NCBI GenBank assembly: GCA_963989245.1
Contig: OZ022339.1
Span: forward strand, 95,539,332-95,603,331
DNA length: 64,000 nucleotides
Origin: Nansenia antarctica
Lineage: Eukaryota; Chordata; Actinopteri; Argentiniformes; Microstomatidae
Direction: 5' to 3'
This document shows positions 46,531 to 58,129 of the stretch, piece by piece. Position numbers and translations under genes: made by a program. Under the pieces are notes generated by a model that saw nothing but the letters and a program-made list of their open reading frames with translations, was not told the origin of the DNA and did no database searches. Numbering within the stretch: position 1 is the first letter of the stretch; each line of letters starts with the position of its first letter.

Positions 46531-46698
46531 ATGTGTGTGTAAGCACAGACTTAGAAAGGATATAAAAAGTCACATTCCAACTCCTGGGTTTGCAGGAGGT
46601 GGCAGATAGCAAGGTGGGGAGAGTCCTGCAGGAAGTCTGTGTTACTGAGCCTGTGGTTTCACATGAACACAGGAAATGCAACAGAAAACTAATTATTT
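46433..46698 (+). promoter_or_regulatory. Putative TATA promoter of orphan-gene unit 1
   Basis: A (TG)n tract (46491-46546) is followed by a TATAAAAAG box at 46561-46569 in GGATATAAAAAGTC context. A transcript starting about 30 bp downstream would reach the ATG at 46981 after about 390 nt. The same segment precedes unit 2 (TATA at 50995) but not units 3-5, which begin at the common GCAACGTGGCCACATAG boundary. Confidence 0.45.
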
Positions 46699-46980
46699 GC
46701 AACGTGGCCACATAGTGAACACTGCTTCATAAAACTTCACTCAAACAACCCAGATATATTGCAAAGCATGTAGGGTAATGTAGTACAGGACTGCTACAGA
46801 TTCCATAGCCTACAGAGACATGCTGCTGATGATGTCACAATAGCAATCTGACCAGATCTCTGACCCACTGCTCTGGTTCTGGTTACCCAGGACGATGACA
46901 GAACTTGATGTCAACAAGACAAGACAACGTTGCATTTACCATTTACCATTTACAAGTACCAGACAACGAAATCCAGTGAG

Positions 46981-47233
46981 ATGGACATTCTACAGTACCT
47001 GAGCCATTTCAAACCTTGTGCTCCTTTTCCTCTGGATCCAAACATATACGACGTTCTGGCGAGATCTTTCTCCAAGGAAGACCTCCGCTGCTTCTTAACT
47101 CATCATTTCATAGGAGCTCAGAACCAGACCCAGACCCAGACCCAGGGACAGAATCTCCACCTCCAACAGAACCAGGCCCATGGCCATCTGAACAGACCTA
47201 TACTCCGTGCTGCTGGTGAGTTTCTTAAAGGTC

Positions 47234-47322
<89 letters not shown>

Positions 47323-47918
47323 CCTTGCCACATAAAGCTCATCAGCATTTACTGATTGATTCAGTTTATATAAATTCATTTTATTTGTATTTCACTTTCT
47401 AGTCTTCCAGTTCCAGCCAGCTGTCCCCACAGTCTCTGCTGCTGGTGAGTACATGTCTTAAGGTGCTAAAACTATATAAATATAATGGAATTTGTATTAT
47501 TTAGACTCATGAATGCATATGATATGTTGTGTCTAGTGACTCTGCACTGTACACTGGATGTAAGCACTTCCACATTAAGTCCAGTGTGTCTGCCACATTG
47601 TTTTACTCTACTGTATAACTTGCCACATGAAGATCATCAACATTGACTGATTAATAGAGTTTATTTAAATACATTGTATTTGTATTTCACCCTCCAGCCT
47701 TCCTGCCTGCCTCCAGCCATGGACACGATCCTGACTCCGTCATGGACTGGACTGCAGGACCTCAGCTGGGCCACAGCAGCCAGCAGAGTGTCAAACCTGC
47801 CCACCATGGGCATGATAATGACTCGTTCATGGACTGGACTGCAGGACCTCGGCAGAGCGTCAAAAGGACTTGCGGAAGCACCAGCCAAGACATGAACTGC
47901 AAGAGGCGAATAATATAG
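46981..47918 (+). CDS. Orphan tandem gene, unit 1
   Basis: Three exons: 46981-47215, 47403-47444 and 47698-47918. Both introns are phase 1 with GTGAGT donors and pyrimidine-rich acceptors. The middle exon is 42 nt and symmetric. The start ATG has a purine at -3 and G at +4. The predicted 165-residue product begins MDILQYLSHFKPCAPFPLDP, contains a Gln-Thr dipeptide repeat (NQTQTQTQGQ), the middle-exon peptide FQFQPAVPTVSAA, and two HGHDxDSxMDWTAGP repeats, and ends CKRRII. No signal peptide, membrane helix or known domain was recognised. Intron 1 holds a long (TA)n tract. After the stop comes a 30-bp repeat, and this unit is cut off at 48063 by block S, so it lacks the AATAAA found in other units. 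Confidence 0.55.
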
Positions 47919-47919
47919 A

Positions 47920-48063
47920 CAGGAGGCGACCAGACCACCGACCAGACCACCTGCCACCACCTGAAGACCCTTTCCAGCCTCTGCCAGGGGGCCAGGTCTC
48001 ATCTGACCCATATTGGGACAAACTGATCTCATCTGACCCATATTGGGAACAACTGTCATCCCA
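47920..48063 (+). repeat. 3' part of unit 1 with SDPYW-coding 30-bp repeat
   Basis: After the predicted stop, another frame stays open and encodes PPPEDPFQPLPGGQV followed by SDPYWDKLIS and SDPYWEQL. The 30-bp unit occurs once plus a variant last copy here. The frame overlaps the end of exon 3 in the +2 phase. Confidence 0.6.
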
Positions 48064-48474
48064 GATTGAGGAAATATCTGAAAGTGACAAAAGCCTGAGA
48101 ATCAGATCCTGCCTTCAAGTCTCTGAGACAGAAGTACTCATTGGTGCATTAATACATAGATGAAAGAATTGAAGTAGTACAATATATTAAGCGGGCTATA
48201 TGAAAACGGGTCGGGGTGAAAAAGGTGAGAAGGATACGAAACCCGGAACCTGCTAGGCGGTCCCGGCGGAAAGTTTTTTTTGTGGAAAAATTAGCTTCCA
48301 TGTGCTCATATCTGATTTCTTTTAGATTTACTCTAGTAGTGGTCACATGCAGAATTACAAGATTGCAAAAAAAAAAAAAAGTATGAATGTAGGTCACCTA
48401 TTTTGGATTCAAAAGTGAGCGATTATCATGCCTGAAAGAAACCAAGGAAATAACACATAATACTTCCAATCACA
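48064..48474. repeat. Repeat block S, copy 2
   Basis: Matches 23868-24228. Compared with that copy it holds an extra segment around 48243-48312 and lacks a dozen bases near 48414. It joins unit 1 of the orphan gene at the word GATTGAG. Confidence 0.75.
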
Positions 48475-48990
48475 AGCAGTGTTGCCAACTTGTCGACTTT
48501 GTCGCTAGATCTGGCGACTTTCCATACACCCTTAACTAGTCAAAAGCGACCAGCGACAAATCTAGCTACTTTTTCTAGTCATTTGGAGAATTACTGTAGT
48601 ATGAAGTATCTAACATATCCCATCACAATGATTTTTGTACAGTTCAGTATAATATTTGTAGATATGTTTTTGTTTAAATAATATTCACTCAGTCTTTTAG
48701 TTTCACACTCTAAAATCCCTCAAATGGTTCACTGTCTCAGTCAGTCTCTCGCACCCTCTCAGTCAGCTTAGCTAGCTATCATAGCTCAGCTCATTAACCA
48801 TAATGGCTTGTGAATACGTAAATAGTTCGTTTGTAAACCTGGTCAGCCTATTTTTAATTAATCTAGCCTTTCAGAATTGCATATTGTGCAAATTAGTTGA
48901 TTACATCATCTAGCTACTTTTGGGAGAGCCAACAGCTACTTCCATTACAGAGGAGTTGGCAACGCTGATCACAAGACAAATTGAGGAAGG
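48475..48990. repeat. Repeat block P, copy 4
   Basis: Nearly identical to 24229-24740. It continues at its right end directly into block Q, the same order (P then Q) as at 16561-18283. Confidence 0.75.
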
Positions 48991-50102
48991 GGTAAGGGAT
49001 ATATTCTAATTAGGATAGAAACCCACAAGCTCATGAGGGAAAAAGAGTTGGTAGCAGTCTGACATGGAGCAGTAGCGTAGGCAGAAATTTACTTTAGGGT
49101 GGGCCAGCTTTTTTTATTTTTATGTTTCAGTTCATCTTCATGGTCCTACTCTTGTTTGCATCCATCAAACACGTTTCCAATGCGATGTATATCAGAGGAC
49201 ACCCCGCACACATTGATTTACAGTTGATCAAGTACAGTAGCCTACATCAGTGTGCAAGCACACTAATGAAAGGGTGCTGGTGGAGAGTGCGCTGGAGCAG
49301 TGTTGCCAACTTGATGAATACATCTTCTAGCTACTTTTGGGAGAGCCAACAGCTACTTCCCTCACAGAGGAGTTGGCAACTCTGACCTGGAGACTGGAGC
49401 CTCTTTTAAGCAATCACCAGGAGGCAGCGCCAGCTGCCCCTAATCTGCCTGATTGGGCTCCAGCTCCGCCCACCAGGTAGCCTACCTGGTGGAAACAAAT
49501 GTTAGGCTACGTCCACACCAATACGTTTTTTTGATAAATGTTTTTCCTATATAAAAATATGACCGTCCACACCAGCATGTTTAAACGCAATATAAACGCT
49601 GTCATTGAGCATTCCACACCAGTAGTCGGCGATATAATTTTATCCCCATAGCCCCGCTGGCCAATCAGACGCCTCTGTCTCTCAATGTTCTCGATCATTA
49701 ACTGTGCATTTATCTGTAAACAGGTTAAAAGTCAAGTTAACAGTGAAAGAACTAGAAGCACTTTGTTCACATCCATTTTCCTCGCTTGACCACCGTTGCC
49801 TGTTGTAAACAAAGTAGTTACTGGTGCCAGGATATGACGTTGGAGGGAACAGCAAACAGCTGCAGTGCGCATGATCATAGAAATCTACGCGCATGATGAC
49901 GTGACGAATACAAAAAGCGCCGTCTATCTCGTCCACACGTCAAAAATATACGGTGAATTTAAAAAATCTTCACCCTGGCAGGCGTTTTTAAACATCTTCG
50001 TTTTCAGGGGGCAAAAACTCGTTTGCATCTGGACGAACCCCCCCAAAACGAATATAAAAATCCACGTTTATCAAAAAAACGTATAGGTGTGGACAGGGCC
50101 TT
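48991..50102. repeat. Repeat block Q, copy 3, uninterrupted, with MITE
   Basis: The most complete copy of Q. It shows the empty site of the outer hAT of copy 2 (GAGGACACCCCGCACAC around 49195-49211) and one complete MITE (about 49502-50102). Confidence 0.8.
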
Positions 50103-50868
50103 AGTAGGCCTGTTAGAATTAAACAGATCCTGTTCTTTTGTCGACTGCACCAAGAAAGAGGAGAGAAGTTCTCTAATGCACACTTGGTATATTTATTGAA
50201 AATTACACATCGAGTACAGAGATCAGCTGGACCTAACTCCTGAGGCGGTCTCAGGAAGCAAGGTTGTTCACTTCAGATTTTACATGATATTATATACGTT
50301 TAGGAAGCACAGAGTCCTTCCCCCTTTTGGCCACTATGATGTAATACCTAATGGCCTTGATTATAATGAGCTATAACTATGAATTGAATGTTGTCTTGTG
50401 TTTGACGTGAGAGCTAAGAAAGGAGTATTCTGCTGCAACTGGTTTGAAGGCCAAACAGAACAGTCCCAGACAGAAAGTAACTCCCTAATGCCTTCTAATT
50501 GGTCTTGTGTAGGGTACCATACTGATAACGTGCCTATTAAAACAGGAAAACTGGTAAGATATCTAACTAACTGGTACTAGGAGAAATGAACAATAAAACC
50601 TTTGAAAAATATATATCCTAACAGGCCAGACAAGGCCAGAAGGCCGTCACACAAGCATAACAAAAAAATCGCTAGTATGCTACCAAGCTAGCTAACGTTA
50701 CAACATCATTTCGAGGCTGACTTGTGCATGACAGTCCCACATTTTGACATATTTCCATGTCGCATTTCCCCCCCTTTGATGGCATATGACACCCGGAATT
50801 TAGCTCAAGTCGTTGCACTTGTTAAAGTCGTTGCACTTGTTACCGCCAGTGTTGCCACCTTGGCGACT
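50103..50868. repeat. Repeat block R, copy 4
   Basis: Nearly identical to 45665-46432. It is followed by the same junction to an orphan-gene unit, so blocks S-P-Q-R plus unit 1 form a repeat of about 4.43 kb (46433 to 50869). Confidence 0.75.
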
Positions 50869-50926
50869 TCAAAATCTGCCCGGGGGGTGCCAAATGCCCC
50901 ACCAAAAAACAAAAACAAAACAAAAA

Positions 50927-50964
<38 letters not shown>

Positions 50965-51417
50965 ATGTGTGTGTAAGCACAGACTTAGAAAGGATATAAA
51001 AAGTCACATTCCAACTCCTGGGTTTGCAGGAGGTGGCAGATAGCAAGGTGGGGAGAGTCCTGCAGGAAGTCTGTGTTACTGAGCCTGTGGTTTCACATGA
51101 ACACAGGAAATGCAACAGAAAACTAATTATTTGCAACGTGGCCACATAGTGAACACTGCTTCATAAAACTTCACTCAAACAACCCAGATATGATATTGCA
51201 AAGCATGTAGGGTAATGTAGTACAGGACTGCTACAGATTCCATAGCCTACAGAGACATGCTGCTGATGATGTCACAATAGCAATCTGACCAGATCTCTGA
51301 CCCACTGCTCTGGTTCTGGTTACCCAGGACGATGACAGAACTTGATGTCAACAAGACAAAACAACGTTGCATTTACCATTTACCATTTACAAGTACCAGA
51401 CAACGAAATCCAGTGAG

Positions 51418-51682
51418 ATGGACATTCTACAGTACCTGAGCCATTTCAAACCTTGTGCTCCTTTTCCTCTGGATCCAAACATATACGACGTTCTGGCGAG
51501 ATCTTTCTCCAAGGAAGACCTCCGCTGCTTCTTAACTCATCATTTCATAGGAGCTCAGAACCAGACCCAGACCCAGACCCAGACCCAGACCCAGGGACAG
51601 AATCTCCACCTCCAACAGAACCAGGCCCATGGCCATCTGAACAGACCTATACTCCGTGCTGCTGGTGAGTTTCTTAAAGGTC

Positions 51683-51741
<59 letters not shown>

Positions 51742-52337
51742 CCTTGCCACATAAAGCTCATCAGCATTTACTGATTGATTCAGTTTATATAAATTCATTT
51801 TATTTGTATTTCACTTTCTAGTCTTCCAGTTCCAGCCAGCTGTCCCCACAGTCTCTGCTGCTGGTGAGTACATGTCTTAAGGTGCTAAAACTATATAAAT
51901 ATAATGGAATTTGTATTATTTAGACTCATGAATGCATATGATATGTTGTGTCTAGTGACTCTGCACTGTACACTGGATGTAAGCACTTCCACATTAAGTC
52001 CAGTGTGTCTGCCACATTGTTTTACTCTACTGTATAACTTGCCACATGAAGATCATCAACATTGACTGATTAATAGAGTTTATTTAAATACATTGTATTT
52101 GTATTTCACCCTCCAGCCTTCCTGCCTGCCTCCAGCCATGGACACGATCCTGACTCCGTCATGGACTGGACTGCAGGACCTCAGCTGGGCCACAGCAGCC
52201 AGCAGAGTGTCAAACCTGCCCACCATGGGCATGATAATGACTCGTTCATGGACTGGACTGCAGGACCTCGGCAGAGCGTCAAAAGGACTTGCGGAAGCAC
52301 CAGCCAAGACATGAACTGCAAGAGGCGAATAATATAG
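51418..52337 (+). CDS. Orphan tandem gene, unit 2
   Basis: Exons 51418-51664, 51822-51863 and 52117-52337 with the same phases as unit 1. Exon 1 is 12 nt longer because of two extra CAGACC hexamers, giving a Gln-Thr run two dipeptides longer and a 169-residue product. A TATAAAAAG box lies at 50995. The 30-bp SDPYWDKLIS repeat downstream has four copies plus the variant end copy. The transcript could end after AATAAA in CTCAATAAACC at about 52590. Confidence 0.55.
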
Positions 52338-52730
52338 ACAGGAGGCGACCAGACCACCGACCAGACCACCTGCCACCACCTGAAGACCCTTTCCAGCCTC
52401 TGCCAGGGGGCCAGGTCTCCTCTGACCCATATTGGGACAAACTGATCTCATCTGACCCATATTGGGACAAACTGATCTCATCTGACCCATATTGGGACAA
52501 ACTGATCTCATCTGACCCATATTGGGACAAACTGATCTCATCTGACCCATATTGGGAACAACTGTCATCCCAGATTGAGGCCTATCTCAATAAACCTTTT
52601 TACAAATTCATTAAGTCTCTCCTGATTGAAATACTTTTGACTTGAATCTTGATTATAACATGTTAAATGTCACTTGGCTGAGAAGAATCTGAATGGGTCT
52701 ATGGATGGGTCTATGGATGGGTCTATCAGC
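52338..52730 (+). repeat. 3' part of unit 2, longest SDPYW repeat and poly(A) signal
   Basis: Four 30-bp units plus a terminal variant (52420-52563) keep one frame open from upstream of the exon 3 stop to a TGA at 52643-52645 (118 codons). Of the three plus-strand frames only this one lacks stops in the repeat unit. An AATAAA lies at about 52590. GGGTCTATGGAT short repeats mark the junction to unit 3. Confidence 0.6.
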
Positions 52731-53013
52731 AACGTGGCCACATAGTGAACACTGCTTCATAAAACTTCACTCAAACAACCCAGATATGATATTGCAAAGC
52801 ATGTAGGGTAATGTAGTACAGGACTGCTACAGATTCCATAGCCTACAGAGACATGCTGCTGATGATGTCACAATAGCAATCTGACCAGATCTCTGACCCA
52901 CTGCTCTGGTTCTGGTTACCCAGGACGATGACAGAACTTGATGTCAACAAGACAAGACAACGTTGCATTTACCATTTACCATTTACAAGTACCAGACAAC
53001 GAAATCCAGTGAG

Positions 53014-53272
53014 ATGGACATTCTACAGTACCTGAGCCATTTCAAACCTTGTGCTCCTTTTCCTCTGGATCCAAACATATACAACGTTCTGGCGAGATCT
53101 TTCTCCAAGGAAGACCTCCGCTACTTCTTAACTCATCATTTCATAGGAGCTCAGAACCAGACCCAGACCCAGACCCAGACCCAGGGACAGAATCTCCACC
53201 TCCAACAGAACCAGGCCCATGGCCATCTGAACAGACCTATACTCCGTGCTGCTGGTGAGTTTCTTAAAGGTC

Positions 53273-53357
<85 letters not shown>

Positions 53358-53953
53358 CCTTGCCACATAAAGCTCATCAGCATTTACTGATTGATTCAGT
53401 TTATATAAATTCATTTTATTTGTATTTCACTTTCTAGTCTTCCAGTTCCAGCCAGCTGTCCCCACAGTCTCTGCTGCTGGTGAGTACATGTCTTAAGGTG
53501 CTAAAACTATATAAATATAATGGAATTTGTATTATTTAGACTCATGAATGCATATGATATGTTGTGTCTAGTGACTCTGCACTGTACACTGGATGTAAGC
53601 ACTTCCACATTAAGTCAAGTGTGTCTGCCACATTGTTTTACTCTACTGTATAACTTGCCACATGAAGATCATCAACATTGACTGATTAATAGAGTTTATT
53701 TAAATACATTGTATTTGTATTTCACCCTCCAGCCTTCCTGCCTGCCTCCAGCCATGGACACGATCCTGACTCCGTCATGGACTGGACTGCAGGACCTCAG
53801 CTGGGCCACAGCAGCCAGCAGAGTGTCAAACCTGCCCACCATGGGCATGATAATGACTCGTTCATGGACTGGACTGCAGGACCTCGGCAGAGCGTCAAAA
53901 GGACTTGCGGAAGCACCAGCCAAGACATGAACTGCAAGAGGCGAATAATATAG
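53014..53953 (+). CDS. Orphan tandem gene, unit 3
   Basis: Exons 53014-53254, 53438-53479 and 53733-53953, same phases, 167 residues. Differences from unit 1 are IYDVL to IYNVL (shared with units 4 and 5), LRCFL to LRYFL (unique) and one extra Gln-Thr dipeptide. There is no TATA segment upstream; the unit starts at the internal boundary near 52731. Its 3' repeat region is interrupted by a Rex1-type LINE at 54077. Confidence 0.5.
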
Positions 53954-54076
53954 ACAGGAGGCGACCAGACCACCGACCAGACCACCTGCCACCACCTGAA
54001 GACCCTTTCCAGCCTCTGCCAGGGGGCCAGGTCTCATCTGACCCATATTGGGACAAACTGATCTCATCTGACCCAT

Positions 54077-54955
54077 CCTGCCCCTGCTCATCGACGGAGA
54101 GAGCGTGGAGATAGTCTCAAACCTCCGATTCCTGGGACACAACATGCGGGATGACCTGGCCTGGAAGGACAACACTAAAGGCACCATCAAGAGGGCACAA
54201 CAGCGGCTATACACCCTGAGATGCCTCAAGAAACAACACAGCAAGAAGGAGATGTTGGTGGCCTTCTACCACGGCGCAGTGGAGAGCATCCTCACCTTCG
54301 GCATCTCCAACTGGTACCACAGCTGCACGGCAGCGGAGAGAAGCGACCTACAGAGAGTCGTGAGAACAGCACAGAGGATCACCGGCGCCCCCCTCCCCTC
54401 TCTGGAGGAGCTGTACAAAACACGCTGTCTCAGGAGGGCCTCCAAGATCTCCAAGGACCCGACCCACCCTGGGCACGAACACTTTGTCAAGCTGCCCTCG
54501 AACAGGAGGTACAGGACCCCGGCCGCTAAGACAAACAGACTGAAGGACAGCTTCTACCACAGGGCCGTCAAGGCCCTGAACACAGAAAAGGCCTAAGTTC
54601 TGGGCCCAGGACAGTCCGGACGGATTGTATGGCAGCTAGTGCTGAGGCACAAACATGTACATTTTCAAGCCTGCAAACTGTGACACTTTAAAATAATGTG
54701 AAAAAATACTTTGTTGTGAAATATGACAACCCTAGTTGACTATCCGTGCAGTATAGTACAGTGGATTGTGTACATAGCCCCTATTGATGTAAACCAGCTC
54801 CTTACCTTCTTGTGATTTTATGCATCTATGCTTTTTCTAAAAATGTGTTTCTTTTTCCTTTCCTAAACACCAGGGGAGCCACCCCTCCTAAATTTCGTTG
54901 TTTGGTACCTGTACTGTAGCAATGACAAATAAAGTCTATCTATCTATCTATCTAT
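54077..54955 (+). mobile_element. Rex1-type LINE fragment in unit 3
   Basis: 5'-truncated. The open frame ends at 54596 and encodes the reverse transcriptase C-terminus (NLRFLGHNMRDDLAWKDNTK, then TGAPLPSLEELYKTRCLRRA, ending ALNTEKA). The 3' untranslated part has the GGGGAGCCACCCC hairpin, AATAAAGT and a (TCTA)n tail. It lies between GACCCAT and ATTGGGAAC, that is inside the last SDPYW repeat of unit 3. Confidence 0.85.
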
Positions 54956-55131
54956 TGGGAACAACTGTCATCCCAGATTGAGGCCTATCTCAATAAACCT
55001 TTTTACAAATTCATTAAGTCTCTCCTGATTGAAATACTTTTGACTTGAATCTTGATTATAACATGTTAAATGTCACTTGGCTGAGAAGAATCTGAATGGG
55101 TCTATGGGTGGGTCTATGGATGGGTCTATCA
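54956..55131 (+). repeat. 3' remainder of unit 3 after the LINE
   Basis: Continues with TTGGGAACAACTGTCATCCC, the AATAAA signal and the GGGTCTATGG junction repeats, identical in order to other units. It then runs into unit 4. Confidence 0.7.
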
Positions 55132-55416
55132 GCAACGTGGCCACATAGTGAACACTGCTTCATAAAACTTCACTCAAACAACCCAGATATGATATTGCAA
55201 AGCATGTAGGGTAATGTAGTACAGGACTGCTACAGATTCCATAGCCTACAGAGACATGCTGCTGATGATGTCACAATAGCAATCTGACCAGATCTCTGAC
55301 CCACTGCTCTGGTTCTGGTTACCCAGGACGATGACAGAACTTGATGTCAACAAGACAAGACAACGTTGCATTTACCATTTACCATTTACAAGTACCAGAC
55401 AACGAAATCCAGTGAG

Positions 55417-55681
55417 ATGGACATTCTACAGTACCTGAGCCATTTCAAACCTTGTGCTCCTTTTCCTCTGGATCCAAACATATACAACGTTCTGGCGAGA
55501 TCTTTCTCCAAGGAAGACCTCCGCTGCTTCTTAACTCATCATTTCATAGGAGCTCAGAACCAGACCCAGACCCAGACCCAGACCCAGACCCAGGGACAGA
55601 ATCTCCACCTCCAACAGAACCAGGCCCATGGCCATCTGAACAGACCTATACTCCGTGCTGCTGGTGAGTTTCTTAAAGGTC

Positions 55682-55747
<66 letters not shown>

Positions 55748-56424
55748 TCTGGTCGGTGCTCTGGTCACCTCCTGTCTATATTATTCGCCTCTTGCAGTTA
55801 TATATATATATATATATATATACTGTAGCCTTGCCACATAAAGCTCATCAGCATTTACTGATTGATTCAGTTTATATAAATTCATTTTATTTGTATTTCA
55901 CTTTCTAGTCTTCCAGTTTCAGCCAGCTGTCCCCACAGTCTCTGCTGCTGGTGAGTACATGTCTTAAGGTGCTAAAACTATATAAATATAATGGAATTTA
56001 TATTATTTAGACTCATGAATGCATATGATATGTTGTGTCTAGTGACTCTGCACTGTACACTGGATGTAAGCACTTCCACATTAAGTCCAGTGTGTCTGCC
56101 ACATTGTTTTACTCTACGGTATAACTTGCCACATGAAGATCATCAACATTGACTGATTAATAGAGTTTATTTAAATACATTGTATTTGTGTTTCACCCTC
56201 CAGCCTTCCTGCCTGCCTCCAGCCATGGACACGATCCTGACTCCGTCATGGACTGGACTGCAGGACCTCAGCTGGGCCACAGCAGCCAGCAGAGTGTCAA
56301 ACCTGCCCACCATGGGCATGATAATGACTCGTTCATGGACTGGACTGCAGGACCTCGGCAGAGCGTCAAAAGGACTTGCGGAAGCACCAGCCAAGACATG
56401 AACTGCAAGAGGCGAATAATATAG
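55417..56424 (+). CDS. Orphan tandem gene, unit 4
   Basis: Exons 55417-55663, 55909-55950 and 56204-56424, same phases, 169 residues. Intron 1 holds an extra 54-bp piece at 55746-55799 within the (TA)n tract. This is the exact reverse complement of 56401-56454 of the same unit. Exon sequence differs from others only at a few bases. The 30-bp repeat downstream has three copies plus the end variant. AATGAACC replaces AATAAACC in the poly(A) signal position at about 56648. Confidence 0.5.
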
Positions 56425-56787
56425 ACAGGAGGTGACCAGAGCACCGACCAGACCACCTGCCACCACCTGAAGACCCTTTCCAGCCTCTGCCAGGGGGCCA
56501 GGTCTCCTCTGACCCATATTGGGACAAACTGATCTCATCTGACCCATATTGGGACAAACTGATCTCATCTGACCCATATTGGGACAAACTGATCTCATCT
56601 GACCCATATTGGGAACAACTGTCATCCCAGATTGAGGCCTATCTCAATGAACCTTTTTACAAATTCATTAAGTCTCTCCTGATTGAAATACTTTTGACTT
56701 GAATCTTGATTATAACATGTTAAATGTCACTTGGCTGAGAAGAATCTGAATGGGTCTATGGATGGGTCTATGGATGGGTCTATCAGC
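56425..56787 (+). repeat. 3' part of unit 4 with SDPYW repeat
   Basis: Carries the private variants GGTGACC and GAGCACC near 56431-56444, three 30-bp repeat copies and the variant end. The AATAAA of the other units reads AATGAA here, which should weaken 3' processing if it is used. Confidence 0.65.
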
Positions 56788-57070
56788 AATGTGGCCACAT
56801 AGTGAACACTGCTTCATAAAACTTCACTCAAACAACCCAGATATGATATTGCAAAGCATGTAGGGTAATGTAGTACAGGACTGCTACAGATTCCATAGCC
56901 TACAGAGACATGCTGCTGCTGATGTCACAATAGCAATCTGACCAGATCTCTGACCCACTGCTCTGGTTCTGGTTACCCAGGACGATGACAGAACTTGATG
57001 TCAACAAGACAAGACAACGTTGCATTTACCATTTACCATTTACAAGTACCAGACAACGAAATCCAGTGAG

Positions 57071-57329
57071 ATGGACATTCTACAGTACCTGAGCCATTTC
57101 AAACCTTGTGCTCCTTTTCCTCTGGATCCAAACATATACAACGTTCTGGCGAGATCTTTCTCCAAGGAAGACCTCCGCTGCTTCTTAACTCATCATTTCA
57201 TAGGAGCTCAGAACCAGACCCAGACCCAGACCCAGACCCAGGGACAGAATCTCCACCTCCAACAGAACCAGGCCCATGGCCATCTGAACAGACCTATACT
57301 CCGTGCTGCTGGTGAGTTTCTTAAAGGTC

Positions 57330-57410
<81 letters not shown>

Positions 57411-58006
57411 CCTTGCCACATAAAGCTCATCAGCATTTACTGATTGATTCAGTTTATATAAATTCATTTTATTTGTATTTCACTTTCTAGTCTTCCAGTT
57501 CCAGCCAGCTGTCCCCACAGTCTCTGCTGCTGGTGAGTACATGTCTTAAGGTGCTAAAACTATATAAATATAATGGAATTTGTATTATTTAGACTCATGA
57601 ATGCATATGATATGTTGTGTCTAGTGACTCTGCACTGTACACTGGATGTAAGCACTTCCACATTAAGTCCAGTGTGTCTGCCACATTGTTTTACTCTACT
57701 GTATAACTTGCCACATGAAGATCATCAACATTGACTGATTAATAGAGTTTATTTAAATACATTGTATTTGTATTTCACCCTCCAGCCTTCCTGCCTGCCT
57801 CCAGCCATGGACACGATCCTGACTCCGTCATGGACTGGACTGCAGGACCTCAGCTGGGCCACAGCAGCCAGCAGAGTGTCAAACCTGCCCACCATGGGCA
57901 TGATAATGACTCGTTCATGGACTGGACTGCAGGACCTCGGCAGAGCGTCAAAAGGACTTGCGGAAGCACCAGCCAAGACATGAACTGCAAGAGGCGAATA
58001 ATATAG
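57071..58006 (+). CDS. Orphan tandem gene, unit 5
   Basis: Exons 57071-57311, 57491-57532 and 57786-58006, same phases, 167 residues. It is closest to unit 3 in repeat numbers and in carrying the same LINE insertion, but it keeps LRCFL where unit 3 has LRYFL. No TATA segment upstream. Confidence 0.5.
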
Positions 58007-58129
58007 ACAGGAGGCGACCAGACCACCGACCAGACCACCTGCCACCACCTGAAGACCCTTTCCAGCCTCTGCCAGGGGGCCAGGTCTCATCTGACCCATA
58101 TTGGGACAAACTGATCTCATCTGACCCAT

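Noticed and set aside
47118..47348. YIYIYI-repeat frames
   Set aside because: They are translations of the (TA)n tract in intron 1 of the orphan gene.
47661..48059. Minus-strand frames of 130-180 codons across orphan-gene exon 3 and the 30-bp repeat
   Set aside because: They are antisense shadows. The splice sites on the plus strand are conserved in five units, while no splice or start context supports the minus strand.
15972..50868. 60-codon frame MFDVRAKKGVFCCNWFEGQT conserved in four places
   Set aside because: All four copies lie in block R and are conserved as repeat DNA. There is no intron, promoter or known domain to support a gene.
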